64,000 nt of DNA from Gammaproteobacteria bacterium (GCA_018815325.1 JAHIYE010000013.1:265704-329703), one strand, 5' to 3'; shown: positions 34,801 to 43,473, counted from the first letter of the stretch. Notes: generated by a model not told the origin, from the letters alone. Made by a program: numbers and translations.

Positions 34801-37375
34801 CAAACTCGCCAAATCCGTTTGCACTTGTAATGCCTGTGGCCTGGGTCGAATACACGTTTCGGGTGCCATAGGCAGGTGTCGTCCAGGCGCCGGCACTCTT
34901 CCTCGCTACGACGAAGTTGGCCGTGTTGGCGGCGGCATCGACACCGCTGCCGGGACAAGCAATCGCCGTGCTGCAAAACTGGAAGCTTGCCGAGTAGCTG
35001 GTAAAGGCAGTGAGTGTCCCTGTGGTGAGTTTCCAGTAATGGTTGGCGCTCTTGGTCGAATCGATGCCGGAACTGGAGGCCACGGTGTCGGGGTGATCCC
35101 CTGCATCCGCACGCCCGGTCAAGGTGCCGGCTGTTGCGCCCACCATATCCACGGTAACGGGTGCATAGCTTGCGCTATCGCCCACATGGTAAACACAGCT
35201 GCTGCTCCCTGCCAGAAAGGTCAATTGCAGATTGCCCAGGACATAACCACTGGTACGGCTCAGGCTGCCATTGCCACTATTGGTCGAGCAGTTGGTAGCG
35301 AGGCTGAGGGTGTTCGTCAGTGTTGTCAGTTGATTCGCACCGAGTGTCAGCGTGCCGTTCAACACCGTGGTCACCGCACTGCCCCCCAGGCTGATGCCAT
35401 TGCCGTTGTTCACCGTCAGGTTGTTGAGTGCTGTCACGCTGCCTGGCAAACTTACCCCGGCGGCACTGCCGCCAAAGACGAGGCTGGAAGAGGCCGTCGT
35501 TGTCAGGTTGGCAGGTGTTCCGGCAATGGCCGGGCCATTGAGGGTGAGTGTGTTCGAGCCGACCACCAGGGTGGCGGTGTTCAATGTGAGCGTGCCAGCG
35601 ACCGTCACGCTGCCGGCAAGGGACTTCGCCCCGCTGCCGCTCAAGCTCAGGTTGTAATAAGCCGTGGTTTTGACGGTTTGGGCTCCCGCCAGTGTGTAGT
35701 TCACCGAGTTACCAGTGGCAGTAGCAGTCAGCGTGGTAACCCCAGCCGTGCCACCAATATTCAGGCTACCTCCGGCACCGTTGCTCAATTCACCCGTGCC
35801 CGACAAGGCCGTACCGACGGTCAGCGTACCGTTATTCGTTAACGTCACACCGGTGATGGTCAGGTTGTTGATGGTGAGCGCGCTCGCCCCCCCGATCGAC
35901 TGGGCATTGGTGTCAAAAGTGTAGATGCCCGTACCCGAGGTAAAGGTGCTGCCGTTGTGCGTGAGCCCGCCGCGGAAGTTCACGAGGGCATTGCCAGCAT
36001 TGGTCCAGACGCCCCCTGTATTCATCGTCACAGCACCGACATAGGTCTTCGCTGCCGCGCCCGTATGGGCCAGGGTACCGCTGACCGAGGTGGTGCCCGT
36101 GACGCTGTTGGTGAAGTTGGCTGAGCTGAAGGTCGAGCCCGCCCCGACCACGAGGTTGCCGCCAATGCTGAAGGCACTGGCTGTGGTGGCGCTCACCGTC
36201 CCGCTCAGGCTCAGGTTGCCGTTGACGGTTGACACACCAGTGAGGGTCTTGGTGCCACTGCCACTCAAACCCAGGTGATGGTAGGTCGCCGCCTTGACGG
36301 TTTGCGCGGCGCCGGTGTAATTCACCGTGTTGCCAGCGGCGGATGTCGTCAGCGTGGTGATGGCAGAGCTGCCGCCAATATTCAGGCTGCCACTTGCACT
36401 GTTGGTCAAACCGCCCGTGCCCGACAAGGCGGTGGCGACGGTCAGCGTACCGCTGTTCGTTAACGTCACGCCGGTGACGGTCAGACTCGGAATCGCAATG
36501 GCGCTGCTGCCGCCTATGGCCTGGGCATTGGTATCAAATGTGTAGAGACCAGTCCCTGCATTGAAGGCTGCACCGTTGTGCGTCAGCCCACCCCTTAAAG
36601 TAACCGTCGCGTTCGCCGTCGTGTTGCTCCAGGTGCCACCGCTATTCAGCGTGACGGCGCCGGTAAACGTCCGAGTCCCGGTGGTTGACGCCATGTTGAG
36701 GGTGCCCGTGCTGCCAATGCCCGTGCTGCCCGTGATGGTCGTGGTGTCGTACAGGCTGAGCATCCCAGCCTGAATCGTGAGGTTGCCAGTCACCGCCAGA
36801 GTGCCTGTCTGGGTGACCTCAGCGCCAGTCTTGTTGATGGTGAGGCTGTTGGTTGCGGTGACGTTGTAGAACTCGGTGACACCAGCGCTGGAGCCGTCAA
36901 TGGTCTGCGCCGCCGCACCCGTGAAATTGGCAACGCAAAGACTGTTGCTATCTCGTCTCAGATCGAAGACACCATTGTTTGTGATGTTTCCCGTAACATT
37001 GAGCGTGTATGTGGCATTACGATTATTGACAATCAACGAGGCGCCGGATGCCACAGTTATGTTGCCGTTCACGTTTACTGTCCAGGCAGTGCTGTTATTG
37101 GTGGTACCTATGGCAACTGTGCCGCCATTGACCGTAATACCAGTTACCGTGGCATTGGTGTTGATGTTGACCGTGCCCGAATTGACCACCACGGTATCCG
37201 TCGCCTGGGGGGTAGTGCTGTTGCAGTTTGTCCAGGTATTGGTGGTCGTCCAGTTGCCGCCGGTCGAAGTACAGGTAAACCCCCAGGCGCCTTGGCTGCT
37301 TATCAGCAGCCCCACCAAGGCACCGGCCCCCAGCTCTAACAGTCGTCGCAACATAATCAATACAGAATTTTTCAT
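31841..37375 (-). CDS. mshQ: Giant MSHA-locus surface protein MshQ (DUF6701 C-terminus)
   Basis: An 1844-residue exported protein. After a signal peptide (ELGAGALVGLLISSQGAWG) residues about 25-800 form repetitive Gly/Thr/Ser/Asn-rich beta-solenoid-like sequence, including two copies of a 207-residue block. Residues about 865-1130 (FTGADGSAPSANWSVGSG, VTVEFDHYAYGGGGGDGIAV, GGWLGIALDEYGNF) resemble an L-type lectin/concanavalin-like domain, and the last 600 residues fit the DUF6701 module of MshQ, ending KSPLIYRRENY. The coding strand contains an 11-G tract (plus strand 33706-33716). The start at 37375 follows mshP by 5 bp. Probable pilus-linked adhesin; adhesion is inferred. Confidence 0.88.
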   Translation of the reverse strand: MKNSVLIMLRRLLELGAGALVGLLISSQGAWGFTCTSTGGNWTTTNTWTNCNSTTPQATDTVVVNSGTVNINTNATVTGITVNGGTVAIGTTNNSTAWTVNVNGNITVASGASLIVNNRNATYTLNVTGNITNNGVFDLRRDSNSLCVANFTGAAAQTIDGSSAGVTEFYNVTATNSLTINKTGAEVTQTGTLAVTGNLTIQAGMLSLYDTTTITGSTGIGSTGTLNMASTTGTRTFTGAVTLNSGGTWSNTTANATVTLRGGLTHNGAAFNAGTGLYTFDTNAQAIGGSSAIAIPSLTVTGVTLTNSGTLTVATALSGTGGLTNSASGSLNIGGSSAITTLTTSAAGNTVNYTGAAQTVKAATYHHLGLSGSGTKTLTGVSTVNGNLSLSGTVSATTASAFSIGGNLVVGAGSTFSSANFTNSVTGTTSVSGTLAHTGAAAKTYVGAVTMNTGGVWTNAGNALVNFRGGLTHNGSTFTSGTGIYTFDTNAQSIGGASALTINNLTITGVTLTNNGTLTVGTALSGTGELSNGAGGSLNIGGTAGVTTLTATATGNSVNYTLAGAQTVKTTAYYNLSLSGSGAKSLAGSVTVAGTLTLNTATLVVGSNTLTLNGPAIAGTPANLTTTASSSLVFGGSAAGVSLPGSVTALNNLTVNNGNGISLGGSAVTTVLNGTLTLGANQLTTLTNTLSLATNCSTNSGNGSLSRTSGYVLGNLQLTFLAGSSSCVYHVGDSASYAPVTVDMVGATAGTLTGRADAGDHPDTVASSSGIDSTKSANHYWKLTTGTLTAFTSYSASFQFCSTAIACPGSGVDAAANTANFVVARKSAGAWTTPAYGTRNVYSTQATGITSANGFGEFAVGEQNLCFTASFTGADGSAPSANWSVGSGSGAFGSPVIFGNRLRLTDASAGVSTWATLNRLIPAASNKVTVEFDHYAYGGGGGDGIAVVLSNASVTPTAGAFGGSMGYAQKSNPGSDCTVSGGCPGFAGGWLGIALDEYGNFSNPTEGRYGGTGQVVDSIAVRGSGVGVNGYAFLKGTPGLTPGVDGNNVPPGTVPHRYRIIIDNTVAANTYVSVERDTTSGAGTAYTPLIAPFDVKLPGYGQSTIPTNFNLSFTGSSGTFTNAHEIGYLSICTAQPLAAPSLHHIQIDHGGSACTSTPNTVTVKACADAACTALYAGSVTVDLTPNAAVGVSWSPTEPVTFTGGSVDMALTITAAGTVTLGGGASSPVVGNATRCFNGATETCALVFSACTFDAVESGAAAGSPIFTKLANVAFNLDAKRLGGNQTLSTLELVDASSGTCSSYAALSGVTITPGLPSTFNGGTTTKTFNFTYNNAAPNVRVRLTNSGGVKSCSNDNFAIRPQSYNVTSTATNSGSSGAPVFRAGEDAFNLTATAVYGGAATTTGYNGIPRLNASLITAPAPQVLGNFGGSSFPAATSGVSTASFTYDEVGNFNLGQYAIYDDNFAAVDSVNGECTPGFSNTLDGNGKYSCQFGSSAAGAFGRFVPHHFTVTGTVSNACTAGGFTYMGQAFALAPTGVVQARNKLNGVTSNYSGAYASGTVTFGAENADNGSNLAASVVAFPSLTSLSGSWSNGTFSLSNGTAVTFARPAANPSGPFDALDIGLTVTDASVSTSPQVEGADMNPSAVGGTLSYKKFSGSPLKMRFGRLRLLNAFGSERMSLPMQWETQYWSGQVFVRNTLDSCTSLSSDNISLGMFTAPPGATAPLLSGSNLTTGGVTVNALNAGLGTLTLAPTGTATGSVTVLANLGSRSTSDVVGPSGGGNCTSLLANPPTVNAMTSLTPTPAGSALPYLNGRWCGANYDQDPLARASFGVFKSPLIYRRENY
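33706..33716. repeat. Homopolymeric C11 (G11 in the mshQ coding strand)
   Basis: Eleven consecutive C on the plus strand lie inside mshQ and encode part of TVTLGGGASSP. Change by one base would shift frame at about residue 1220 and remove the DUF6701 module. Confidence 0.95.
35640..36610. repeat. Direct 621-bp-period repeat within mshQ
   Basis: The sequence CCCGTGCCCGACAAGGC at about 35793 recurs 621 bp later at about 36414, and similar flanks extend over roughly 340 bp (35650-35990 versus 36270-36610). In the protein this is a duplicated 207-residue block with SGSGTKTLTG/SGSGAKSLAG and YTFDTNAQ repeats. Confidence 0.75.
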
Positions 37376-37380
37376 GGCTA

Positions 37381-37788
37381 TCACGGCTCGATCGAAGCCG
37401 ACACGCTGCGCTCCAGATAGCCGATCTTGCCAACCCCAGAACCACACGGACTTTGGGTACAGGCAACCGACGTCATCCGGATGATGGTCACTGTGTCCCC
37501 TTCATCAAACGTGCTGGCAACACAAGAAATTTCGAGGTTGAAAGAATCCAGCGTGAACGAAGAGCTTGCCGCCGGACAACTGCTGGAAGCCGCCACCTGC
37601 TGTATCTCCCAATCCAGCCCGGCACGCGCCGCCCAGTAGACACGTGAGCCCAGCACATCCTGCGCCGAAGTGATCTGCTGGGTGTTGGAAAAAGTCAGCA
37701 TCGCAGCGCCCAGCACCGCCAGCGTCACCAGTAAAAACACGGCGGCGATGACCGCAAAACCCCGCTGCAAGGATGCGGTCTGTTTCAT
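37381..37788 (-). CDS. mshP: Minor pilin-like protein MshP
   Basis: A 135-residue protein with a prepilin-type N-terminus: QRG before FAVIAAVFLLVTLAVLGAAM. The residue at position +5 of the mature protein is Ala instead of the usual Glu, as in GspK/PilX-like tip or accessory pilins. Two cysteine pairs are visible (ASSSCPAA, EISCVAS, SVACTQSPCG). It overlaps mshO by four bases and is followed by mshQ. Confidence 0.86.
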   Translation of the reverse strand: MKQTASLQRGFAVIAAVFLLVTLAVLGAAMLTFSNTQQITSAQDVLGSRVYWAARAGLDWEIQQVAASSSCPAASSSFTLDSFNLEISCVASTFDEGDTVTIIRMTSVACTQSPCGSGVGKIGYLERSVSASIEP

Positions 37789-38627
37789 GGCGCGTTGTCC
37801 ACATGGACCTCGTGGTAGAGCCGCACCGACTCACCTGTGCCGGGGTCGGATGCCGTGAGGTTCATCTGGATCAAGCCGTTGCGCTGCAGATCGGTACCAC
37901 TGTAGACCAGCGAACAGGTGACATTGCTTGCCATGAGGGTTCCGCCCGTGGTCGGGCATGCCGTTGCCGCATCCATCGAAGCCGGGTAGGTGTAATTGGC
38001 ATTACGGAAGAGATTGCCATTGGTACAAACAAAGGAAACAATTCTTTCATTGCCCGGAATGACATGAAAACGGCTGCTCCCCGATGGCAGCGGGAACTGC
38101 CGGCTGGCGATGCTGATCGTGGCCTCGTTCGCGCCGTCCACAACACCGGTCACGGTCGAGGTATTGCTCCCCGCGTACGCGTCTGAGCCGGGTATGCCGA
38201 GGTTGTACACCGCAATCACATCACCTGTGGCAATTTGCTGCTCTGTGGGCAAGGCACTGTTGAGCCCCAGCATGTTGAAGCTGATGTCGGCTGCAGCAAA
38301 GTTCAAAAAATCAGCCCCCCCCGTGCTGCCAGCCGTGGAGCGATACCGCCCCCCTGTCTTGGTTGGGATGAACTCTATGCACTGGTTGCTGGGATTGCGC
38401 ACGCTATTGGGCAGGGCTTTGCGAATATCGCGTGCCATGCGGCGTACCGCAGTGTCGGCGGTATCGGTCAACCCTGCTCGCTGCACCGAATCGAAATAAG
38501 CATCCACGGGAGACCTCATGAATACAGAAACCGCAGTACCAATGACGCCCATCGTGACGATCACCAGAATCATCTCGATCAGGGTGAAGCCGCGCTGAGA
38601 ATTAGGAATGGGGATACGCATGGTCAA
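37785..38627 (-). CDS. mshO: MSHA minor pilin MshO
   Basis: A 280-residue prepilin-like protein. The N-terminus NSQRG then FTLIEMILVIVTMGVIG is a type IV prepilin signal with Glu+5. The body contains RMARDIRKALPNSVR, typical of MshO/GspJ-type pseudopilins, and a C-terminal WT-like beta region ending VRLYHEVHVDNAP. An 8-G run in the coding strand (38315-38322) is noted. ATGA overlaps link it to mshD and mshP. Start could be 6 bases downstream at the second ATG. Confidence 0.88.
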   Translation of the reverse strand: MTMRIPIPNSQRGFTLIEMILVIVTMGVIGTAVSVFMRSPVDAYFDSVQRAGLTDTADTAVRRMARDIRKALPNSVRNPSNQCIEFIPTKTGGRYRSTAGSTGGADFLNFAAADISFNMLGLNSALPTEQQIATGDVIAVYNLGIPGSDAYAGSNTSTVTGVVDGANEATISIASRQFPLPSGSSRFHVIPGNERIVSFVCTNGNLFRNANYTYPASMDAATACPTTGGTLMASNVTCSLVYSGTDLQRNGLIQMNLTASDPGTGESVRLYHEVHVDNAP

Positions 38628-39070
38628 TAGTCCCCCCGATAACCGGTAGCCGTGATGCTCTCCCCCCCGCCTGTCACGGTGACACGGACACGCTTCATGG
38701 CTTGTCCATTCACTGTCGCAGGAGGGTCGACAACGATGGCAATGACATATCTCGCTGACACCTCAGCAGGCAAGTCCGTAAAGGCCGCATTGGATATTCC
38801 GTTGTAGTCATCCACATCGTCATAAGTGCTGCGCCCACTCTCCACAACATTGGGCAGACCATCCGGGTCTTCATATTCCTTTTGAAGAACCTCCTCCATG
38901 ATGGAGTCTGCCAGTGCGATGGCCTGCTTGCGCAACATGGGGTCAGCGCTGGATTGGACGACCGTGTTCACCACCAACACGATGCCAGCCACCCCGATCG
39001 AGACCACCACGATAAAGATGATCAACTCGACCAGGGTAAACCCGAGCTGGCGGCGCGAATATCTACTCAT
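38624..39070 (-). CDS. mshD: MSHA minor pilin MshD
   Basis: A 148-residue prepilin-like protein with SRRQLG then FTLVELIIFIVVVSIGVAG, followed by RKQAIALADSIMEEVLQKEYEDP, characteristic of MshD/GspI-type pseudopilins. The ATG at 39070 overlaps the mshC stop as ATGAGTAG; another ATG two codons upstream is also possible, while longer forms would disturb the leader peptide. Confidence 0.88.
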   Translation of the reverse strand: MSRYSRRQLGFTLVELIIFIVVVSIGVAGIVLVVNTVVQSSADPMLRKQAIALADSIMEEVLQKEYEDPDGLPNVVESGRSTYDDVDDYNGISNAAFTDLPAEVSARYVIAIVVDPPATVNGQAMKRVRVTVTGGGESITATGYRGDY

Positions 39071-39572
39071 GAACATATCCGGTTGCCAACTCAACCGTGA
39101 TGCTGTTGGCCGCACCAGCAACCGAGAAGGTCTGAGCTGCACTGGCCTGCCCCAGGGCGTCGAAGCGGAAGGCTGCGGGCACACCGACATACGTGACCGT
39201 ACCTCGTGCAGTGACCATACCGGGCGTATTGCCATCTGGGCCTGTCAAGTTGCTTTCACACCCGCTAGAGCCGGTCACCGAACTCCGATCCGCATCCACC
39301 GTCAGCGTGGCCTGTGTGCTGGTAAAGGTGACGCAGACAGTGCGGCGCTGCGCGACCGCAGACTTTTGCGCGTAACGCAACAGCGAGCGTGTTTGGTCAT
39401 GAAATGCACGCACATTGAAGTCTGTGGGGTTGAAACGGGGGGCAACAAACACCGCCAGAATCCCGACCAGCAGCATCACCATGACCAACTCGATCACCGT
39501 AAAGCCAGCTTGCTCTTTGCCAAGACACAGACCGAGGCGCTTGGCGCGGAACCTTGAAAACTCAATAGGCAT
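39063..39572 (-). CDS. mshC: MSHA minor pilin MshC
   Basis: A 169-residue prepilin-like protein. The leader KEQAG precedes FTVIELVMVMLLVGILAVFVAPRF; the 18-24 residue pre-leader is longer than in MshA. RTVCVTFTSTQATLTVD and SGCESN suggest a disulphide in the globular domain (GspH-like). First gene of the mshC-D-O-P-Q unit, with overlapping reading frames downstream. Confidence 0.87.
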   Translation of the reverse strand: MPIEFSRFRAKRLGLCLGKEQAGFTVIELVMVMLLVGILAVFVAPRFNPTDFNVRAFHDQTRSLLRYAQKSAVAQRRTVCVTFTSTQATLTVDADRSSVTGSSGCESNLTGPDGNTPGMVTARGTVTYVGVPAAFRFDALGQASAAQTFSVAGAANSITVELATGYVHE

Positions 39573-39879
39573 GGATTTTAACGCAGTTTGCTATATTTTT
39601 AATAGCTACATGCACAGCATACAAGCGGGTTAACGCCAGATATTATCATCAATTTCCTGCAGAAATCCATATCAAAAAGCAAGCGCCGTGATTTATACAC
39701 TTTAGATGCATCCATCATTACGCCAGTATGCCAGCCAGGGTGTGAGCAGATGCCTCGGGATTTCCATCTGGTCAAGTCAGATTGGCTTGGGGTAAACTGA
39801 ACCCGTCAGACTGAAATCAATCGAGTTATGCCCAGCACACTCGGCTCCATCCATACTCATCACGGAGTAAAAAATCAAA
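39573..39879. other. Divergent intergenic region upstream of mshC and the 39880 gene
   Basis: This holds a GCTA...ATAGC element whose core GCTATATTTTTAATAGC lies at 39590-39606, 18 bp from the mshC start, plus AT-rich sequence with no open gene. It must contain promoters for both directions, but no motif could be placed with confidence. Confidence 0.55.
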
Positions 39880-40491
39880 ATGCTTCAGTTATCCCAAACC
39901 GATATGATTTTGTGGCGCACGCTGCTGATTTTCCTGCTGTCGGGCGGCTTGTTAGGTGTTGCAGTTTCCCTGCTGCTGATCTTCAAGCCTCACCTGCTTC
40001 CCCCTGTCAACCAAGTCGCCAATCAATGGGTCTCAACCAGCAAGGTTGGTCACTGGCTTGATCAAAGCATCAGCATGGAGCAATGGTTCTATCGACACCA
40101 TCGCCCCTTCGGTATTTTTCTGAGCCTGGCCGGTGGCTACATCCTGATTTATTTTGGCTTGCTGCTCAACAAGACAGCGGTCCTGCAAAGCCTGGCGCCA
40201 CATACCTCTCAATCACTGGCCTCTGGATCGCTGGACGCATTCCAAATCGCGGCGATGATAGGTTCCATCCTCTCACTGACCGTAGGCCTCCTCCTCTGGT
40301 TACGTCCCCATGTATTGCGTGGCATTGACCATGTTGCCAATCGGTGGGTATCCTCCCGCAGTGCTGCTGACATCATGGACATTCCGCACAGCCAAGTCGA
40401 GAACTTTGTCAGCCGCCACGCACGCCCCGTAGGCGTGCTCCTGCTACTGGGAAACCTCTACATGCTTTTTGTATTGGCCCGATTGTTCTGA
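39880..40491 (+). CDS. Four-helix membrane protein with internal duplication
   Basis: A 203-residue membrane protein of unknown function. It contains two related halves: residues about 15-85 (LLLIFKPHLLPPVNQVANQW, then HRPFGIFLSLAGGYILIYF) and about 130-203 (LLLWLRPHVLRGIDHVANRW, then HARPVGVLLLLGNLYMLFV). Each half has hydrophobic helix, P-H-x-L-x-x-x-x-x-V-A-N-x-W-V motif, amphipathic linker and second helix. A CGGAG site precedes the ATG. It is the only plus-strand gene inside the MSHA region. Similar proteins with this duplication were not identified by name. Confidence 0.75.
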   Translation: MLQLSQTDMILWRTLLIFLLSGGLLGVAVSLLLIFKPHLLPPVNQVANQWVSTSKVGHWLDQSISMEQWFYRHHRPFGIFLSLAGGYILIYFGLLLNKTAVLQSLAPHTSQSLASGSLDAFQIAAMIGSILSLTVGLLLWLRPHVLRGIDHVANRWVSSRSAADIMDIPHSQVENFVSRHARPVGVLLLLGNLYMLFVLARLF

Positions 40492-40555
40492 AACAAGCAA
40501 AATGGCCAGGGTTGCCCTCCGCACTAAAAGCCATGCGGCAATAAGTCATATTTAG

Positions 40556-42736
40556 TCAGTTCTCAAGCTTTTCACCACGACACCACGCCGTCCACATCCG
40601 CCGCAATAATGCCTCCAAATCCCGGGTAAACGGCTCGGCTTGGCACAAGGGGCTGGCTGCCATGCGTGACCGGATATCTTTTCTCAGCTCAGCGAGTCTG
40701 GCCGGGTTATTGGCCAGCGCAATGGCACCCTCGACATAGGCATCCACATCCGGAAAAGCCAACTCTTCAGCCAACCCAATATTGGCCAATGCAGAGATCG
40801 TTTGACGCGAAACGACAGAGTCCCCGCTGATAGTCACCACGGGGACGCCCATCCACAGAGCCTCCAATGTGGTCATGCCGCCATTGAATGGGAATGGATC
40901 CAGCGCAATATCGATTTCCCGATATTCTGCAAGCATCTCTTGGTGTGGGGATGCCCACTCTAAATCGAGACGGGTTGCATCGACACCCCGCGTGGAGAAT
41001 TGCTCGATAAGCCGTTCACATACCCGCTCATCTTCTAGCGCCGCGTTTTTCAACAGCAGACGACTATCAGGTACGGTCAGAAGAATTTGCGCCCATGCAT
41101 CAAGCACTTGTGTGTTTAACTTTGCCAGGCGGTTGAAAGATCCGAAGGTTATAAAACCTTTGCCACCTTCTGGTCGTAAACACACCTCATCTGCATACAG
41201 CGGTGCAACATAACAAAAGCGGCTATGCGGTAGATACACCGGCGTTTCAGAAAATAGCTGGCCGCTTTGGAAGGGGCTGGTATGAGGGTCGGTAATATAG
41301 TAATCAATCGACGACATGCCAGTCGAATGAAAATAACCAATCCAGGTGGCCTGAACTGGCGCTGGACGACGGGCAAAAACGAGCAATCTATGAAACCCCG
41401 TGTGTCCCGAAAGATCAATCAATACATCAATTTCTGCCTCTCGGATTCTGGTGGCCAGTTCTTCCTCGCTCAGGTAAGGAACATTTTCCCAGACATCCGC
41501 CGCAGCCTCTATTTCAGCCGTAACGTGGTCAGACTGCATATTGACAGAAAAGCAATATATTGTGTAATGCGCCCGGTCATGGTTTCTCAATACATCCAAT
41601 ATCAGCCCACCCACGGGATGACTGCGAAAATCACCTGACACATATCCAATTCGTAATTTTCGCCGTGGATCACGGTCACGATCATCAAATGATGCCACCG
41701 CTTGCAGAGGAACCGCATACTTATCAGCCCATGCCTTATGGCGGAGAAACTTCTCCTCACGGGATAAATCAGTTAAGTAGTTCAGCTCAAAGAGAACTGG
41801 CGAAGCCAATGACAATTGATTTCGACTCAGCTCGGCAATTTGCGCATAAATCGGATGTGCAGCTTGCGCATCTCCGCCGTCACTAATGCATGCCGCCAGG
41901 GTCATGTGAGCACTCAGGCAATCGGGCTGGCGATCGATAACACGGCGGCAAATCTCTTCGGCTTTTGCAAGATGGCCCACGGCCTTATGTGCTCCGGCAA
42001 GATAACAAAGCAGGTTAACCGACTCTCCTCGCTGCTTGATCTGACGCTCAAGATAGTCGATTGAATTCATCAAATCGACTGTAGACCCCAGCAAAATTCC
42101 CAGATTGAAATGCGCCTCTGCATAGCCCGGTCGTAATTCCACGGCCCTCCTGTAGTGCTTGATGGCATCAGTAATCTGGCCCGAATGCATTAGCAGATTG
42201 CCGAGAGTTCCATGGGATTCGGGGCGCTCAGGTTCATCGGATACCAGTTGCTCAGCAAGTTTCCGCGCCTCCTCAAAACGTCTCTGCTCGAATAAAGCCG
42301 TCGCTTTATTGACCCTGGCATCGAAAAAATCAGGCTCTAAAGTCAGCGCCTTGTCAAACCAGCCGATCGCCTCGTCGCTTTGCCCCTTGGCGATGCACCA
42401 TTCGCCCAAATTACTGAGTACCCGTGGGTCATCTGGCTTCAAGACAAGAGCCTTTTCATAGGCTTGGCGGGCTGCATCTAGTTGTCCTGCATTGCGATAA
42501 GCAACGCCCAGACTGCATCGAAGGCTGGCATCCATGGGCTTAAGAGTCACCGCTTTTTCAAGTTGAGCGATCGCCTGCTCATCCTCGCCGCGCTGCATTG
42601 CTCGCCGCGCGAATTCATGCATGGCCCTTACATCCCCCGTCGCCGCCGCATGTCGATCGAGGGTATCGGCCACACTGCCTAGTCCACGCTTCTCAAGCCA
42701 GCGTGCCACCCAGTACATGATTCGACTAACAACCAT
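40556..42736 (-). CDS. TPR protein with GT41 O-GlcNAc-transferase-like catalytic domain
   Basis: A 726-residue protein. Residues about 35-290 contain six or more TPR repeats (SLGVAYRNAGQLDAARQAYE, NLGEWCIAKGQSDEAIGWFD). Residues about 350-720 form the GT41 domain: RIGYVSGDFRSHPVGGLI with the catalytic-region His, DVLIDLSGHTG, PAPVQATWIGYFHSTGM, FGSFNRLAKLN, the nucleotide-contacting Lys in LLLKNAA, and LDPFPFNGGMTTLEALWMGV. Such enzymes transfer GlcNAc or related sugars to Ser/Thr. It closes a tight three-gene set after mshA (6 bp after the methyltransferase), so pilin or flagellin modification is a reasonable inference. Confidence 0.9.
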   Translation of the reverse strand: MVVSRIMYWVARWLEKRGLGSVADTLDRHAAATGDVRAMHEFARRAMQRGEDEQAIAQLEKAVTLKPMDASLRCSLGVAYRNAGQLDAARQAYEKALVLKPDDPRVLSNLGEWCIAKGQSDEAIGWFDKALTLEPDFFDARVNKATALFEQRRFEEARKLAEQLVSDEPERPESHGTLGNLLMHSGQITDAIKHYRRAVELRPGYAEAHFNLGILLGSTVDLMNSIDYLERQIKQRGESVNLLCYLAGAHKAVGHLAKAEEICRRVIDRQPDCLSAHMTLAACISDGGDAQAAHPIYAQIAELSRNQLSLASPVLFELNYLTDLSREEKFLRHKAWADKYAVPLQAVASFDDRDRDPRRKLRIGYVSGDFRSHPVGGLILDVLRNHDRAHYTIYCFSVNMQSDHVTAEIEAAADVWENVPYLSEEELATRIREAEIDVLIDLSGHTGFHRLLVFARRPAPVQATWIGYFHSTGMSSIDYYITDPHTSPFQSGQLFSETPVYLPHSRFCYVAPLYADEVCLRPEGGKGFITFGSFNRLAKLNTQVLDAWAQILLTVPDSRLLLKNAALEDERVCERLIEQFSTRGVDATRLDLEWASPHQEMLAEYREIDIALDPFPFNGGMTTLEALWMGVPVVTISGDSVVSRQTISALANIGLAEELAFPDVDAYVEGAIALANNPARLAELRKDIRSRMAASPLCQAEPFTRDLEALLRRMWTAWCRGEKLEN

Positions 42737-42742
42737 TAACGC

Positions 42743-43468
42743 TCAAGGGATTGCCACCAGATACTCTTTGGCCAAATCCGACATTTCGTTATGGCTGCGA
42801 GGTGACTTGCTCGCCAACGCCCAAAGATCAAGATTTTCTGAGCGCTGAAACCCCTCCACGGCCGCAAAGCCCGCCTCAACGAGTGAGGACTTCAGTGTCT
42901 TCAGGGTAAACCCATTATGGTGTGCCATGAAGAGATTACCGGCTGCCATCGCTTGACGGTGCCCATAAAGCACATCGATGGGGGCGATCGGCCCCATAGC
43001 TGACAAATAGGCCATCTCATCCAGTTTATCCTCGACCACCAAGCGGCACAAAGACTGCAGATCGGGACATGTCACGACCAGAAAACCTGCCGGTTTCAGC
43101 ACACGGTAGAACTCGGCCAAAGCAACTGGCACTTCATGAGGATATAAGTGCTCAATGTTATGTGAGGAATAGATGGCGTCAGCAAAACTATCGGGAATAG
43201 CCGACAAGTCCGTCATCGTGCCAGTGATGTCTGGAGCAACAGCCGCGTCAGCATCAAACCGAACTTCGTGCCATGCCAACGACTGAAACCCGGCAACAGG
43301 GATGTTTCTGATAGTGGCAGGCCCGCAACCGACATGCAATAAAAACAGCGTGTTTTTTGATGCGGTCCTTGCCAGATCGTTGGCCAGGCTACGCCGACCC
43401 AGCCCATAACGGACTTTTATCCAATCAGAACAACGGCCAATCCAGCGATCAACGAGTCCATGCAACAT
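42743..43468 (-). CDS. SAM-dependent methyltransferase, class I
   Basis: A 241-residue methyltransferase of the UbiE/Methyltransf_11 type. The SAM-binding motif is LFLLHVGCGPATIRN; the later acidic and aromatic motifs DSFADAIYSSHNIEHLYPHEV and EFYRVLKPAGFLVVTCPDLQ are typical of enzymes acting on glycans or small molecules. It lies 5 bp after a small gene and 6 bp before the GT41 gene, so it likely acts on the sugar or on the pilin-modifying pathway. The substrate is unknown. Confidence 0.87.
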   Translation of the reverse strand: MLHGLVDRWIGRCSDWIKVRYGLGRRSLANDLARTASKNTLFLLHVGCGPATIRNIPVAGFQSLAWHEVRFDADAAVAPDITGTMTDLSAIPDSFADAIYSSHNIEHLYPHEVPVALAEFYRVLKPAGFLVVTCPDLQSLCRLVVEDKLDEMAYLSAMGPIAPIDVLYGHRQAMAAGNLFMAHHNGFTLKTLKSSLVEAGFAAVEGFQRSENLDLWALASKSPRSHNEMSDLAKEYLVAIP

Positions 43469-43473
43469 GGAAA

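Noticed and set aside
31841-37375. Regular repeats in this segment considered as a CRISPR array or ribosomal repeat
   Set aside because: The repeats are long, coding and in frame with an exported adhesin-like protein; no short identical repeats with unique spacers occur.
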